Of a stretch of DNA of 6,908 nucleotides, positions 5,600-6,908 are shown piece after piece (position 1 is the stretch's first letter; each line of letters opens with the position of its first letter). The notes below the pieces were generated by a model, which worked only from the letters and a program-made list of their open reading frames with translations, made no database searches and was not told the origin of the DNA. The stretch is from contig JAJXWE010000078.1 in NCBI GenBank assembly GCA_021781775.1, positions 1 to 6,908 on the forward strand, given 5' to 3'. Source of the stretch: Pseudomonadota bacterium. Lineage in GTDB: Bacteria > Pseudomonadota > Gammaproteobacteria > Steroidobacterales > Steroidobacteraceae. The translations under genes and the position numbers were made by a program.

Positions 5600-6859
5600 A
5601 TGACCACCGTGATCGATCGGGATGCTGCAACCCGCACGTTTCTAGCGCACACCGAGGGGCACCTCGCGACCTATCTCGAGGGGTGTGTGCACTGCGGACT
5701 GTGCGCCGAGGCCTGCCATTTCTACGTCGCCTCGCGCGACCCCAAGCACACGCCGGCCTACAAGCTGTTCCCGATCGCCAAGGCGCACCGCCGCAACAAG
5801 TTCCCGCTCGCCCTGCTCGGACTGGCCCCGCGGGTGACTGCCGCGGATCTACAGCACTGGGAGGAGCTGCTGTTCGACAGCTGCACGATGTGTGGTCGCT
5901 GCACGATGGCCTGTCCGATGGGCATCGACATCGCCTCGATCGTCGGGGACGCGCGTCAGGCATGGGTCGCCGCAGGTCTCGGTCCTGCCGACCTGTTCGC
6001 GGCGGCCGACAGCTCCCGCGACCACGGCAGCCCGCTCGGCGTCACGCCGGAGAAGCTGCGCGAACGCATCGACTGGATTGCCGACGAGCACGATGTCGAG
6101 ATCCCGCTCGATCGGCCCAAAGCCGACGTACTGCTGACGCTCTCCTCGGTCGAGACGATGAAGTACCCCGATTCGGTGGCCTCGATGGCGAAGCTCCTGA
6201 ATCATGCGGGCGTCAGCTGGACGCTCAGCAGCAAGGGCTATGAAGCCACCAATTTCGGCTACCTCGCCGGCAAGGCGGACATCGCCAAGGTGATGGTCCA
6301 GCGGATCGTCGCCGCAGCCGAGGGCATCGGCGCCAAGACCGTCATCATCCCCGAGTGCGGACATGCGTTCGGCGTGCTGCGTTGGTCGGCGCCGAACATG
6401 ATCGGTCGCCGCCTGCCGTTCGAGGTGCTGCACATCACCGAGTACCTCGCGCAGCTGAAGCGCGCTGGGAAACTGCACCTGACGCCGCTCAACGAGCCGA
6501 TCACCTACCACGATCCGTGCCAGATCTCCCGGCGTGGCGGTGCGACAGCCGATGCGCGCTATCTGCTGCAAGACTTCGCCACCGACTTTCACGAGATGGC
6601 GCCGACGGGCACCGAGAACTGGTGCTGTGGCGGCGGTGGAGGAGTACAGGCCATCGGCCGTGCGGCAAACCTCCGCTACCAGGTTTTCAAGCTCAAGATG
6701 GAACAGGTGGAGAAGAGCGGCGCGAAAACGATGGTTTCGGCCTGCTCGAACTGTCGCCTGACCATGGACGAGAGCAAGGCACACTGGAAATGGGACGGGG
6801 GCCTCGCGAGCCTCGTGGAGCTGATCGCAGAGCATCTCGTCGAGAAGCCTGCGTCCTGA
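5600..6859 (+). CDS. isp2: Isp2, HdrD/DsrK-like iron-sulfur protein
   Basis: A 419-residue soluble protein with no signal peptide, so cytoplasmic, expected to sit on the inner face against Isp1 and exchange its electrons with a cytoplasmic partner or thiol/disulfide chemistry. Two [4Fe-4S] ferredoxin-type sites are at Cys29-x2-Cys32-x2-Cys35-x3-Cys39 and Cys95-x2-Cys98-x2-Cys101-x3-Cys105. The C-terminal half has one complete CCG module: Cys307, Cys342-Cys343 (in WCCGGGGG) and Cys382-x2-Cys385, spacings x34 and x38, which in HdrB/HdrD binds a noncubane [4Fe-4S] cluster. The region where HdrD has its first CCG module (about 175-258) keeps only Cys253 in PECGHA, so that module cannot bind the same cluster; this resembles DsrK. 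The start follows the large-subunit stop after 11 bp. Family assignment is secure; the physiological electron partner is unknown from this window. Confidence 0.93.
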   Translation: MTTVIDRDAATRTFLAHTEGHLATYLEGCVHCGLCAEACHFYVASRDPKHTPAYKLFPIAKAHRRNKFPLALLGLAPRVTAADLQHWEELLFDSCTMCGRCTMACPMGIDIASIVGDARQAWVAAGLGPADLFAAADSSRDHGSPLGVTPEKLRERIDWIADEHDVEIPLDRPKADVLLTLSSVETMKYPDSVASMAKLLNHAGVSWTLSSKGYEATNFGYLAGKADIAKVMVQRIVAAAEGIGAKTVIIPECGHAFGVLRWSAPNMIGRRLPFEVLHITEYLAQLKRAGKLHLTPLNEPITYHDPCQISRRGGATADARYLLQDFATDFHEMAPTGTENWCCGGGGGVQAIGRAANLRYQVFKLKMEQVEKSGAKTMVSACSNCRLTMDESKAHWKWDGGLASLVELIAEHLVEKPAS

Positions 6860-6908
6860 GCGCGCCCGCCCCGTCACGGCGCGATCCATTCGCCTGCCTC
6901 GGGGGAAC
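6860..6908 (+). other. End-of-window non-coding tail with a weak hairpin
   Basis: The 49 bases after isp2 hold no complete gene. CGCGCC at 6861-6866 can pair with GGCGCG at 6878-6883 across an 11-base loop, just after the stop codon, but no T-run follows. It could be a poor terminator, a transcript-end hairpin, or chance. The next gene, if any, begins outside. Confidence 0.25.

Noticed and set aside
6861..6883. Rho-independent terminator after isp2
   Set aside because: The stem is only 6 bp with an 11-base loop and no T-run follows; kept only as a low-confidence note in the tail entry.
5849..6889. Open frame of 346 codons on the minus strand opposite isp2
   Set aside because: It is the codon-phase shadow of isp2, with no family motif and no ribosome site of note.

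Overview
The window holds one coherent locus: an Isp-type (group 1e-like) periplasmic [NiFe]-hydrogenase with part of its maturation set. High GC, strong G/C preference at third codon positions and close gene packing suggest a high-GC proteobacterium. The Isp1/Isp2 pair is best known from purple sulfur and other sulfur-metabolising Gammaproteobacteria, so that is my best guess at lineage, but nothing in the window fixes the taxon.

Layout. The minus strand (1-1036) carries hypC-hypA-hypB, reading leftward and cut by the window edge inside hypB. A divergent intergenic region (about 1037-1148) contains an 8-bp inverted repeat. The plus strand (1149-6859) carries a HyaD/HupD-type maturation endopeptidase, a short HupH/HyaF-like protein, the hydrogenase small subunit (Tat signal, ten cluster ligands), the cytochrome b Isp1, the hydrogenase large subunit, and Isp2, an HdrD/DsrK-like iron-sulfur protein. 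Neighbouring plus-strand genes overlap by 4-14 bp, except for an 11-bp gap before isp2, so this looks like one translationally coupled operon. The last 49 bases hold no recognisable gene. No gene-free stretch exceeds 300 bases. I saw no tRNA, rRNA, insertion sequence or CRISPR array.

How the parts fit. HypA and HypB deliver nickel. HypC is the chaperone and shuttle for the Fe(CN)2CO precursor. The endopeptidase removes a 15-residue tail from the large subunit once nickel is in. The folded heterodimer is exported by the Tat signal of the small subunit. In the periplasm H2 is oxidised (or made), and electrons cross from the small-subunit clusters to the b hemes of Isp1 and on to Isp2 at the cytoplasmic face.

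This is a recognisable known system, not a new one. Its notable variations are the gene order S-isp1-L-isp2, where the order I know from Thiocapsa-type loci is S-isp1-isp2-L; a HupH-like protein reduced to about the C-terminal domain; a standard rather than oxygen-tolerant proximal cluster; and a possible operator or hairpin in the divergent control region.
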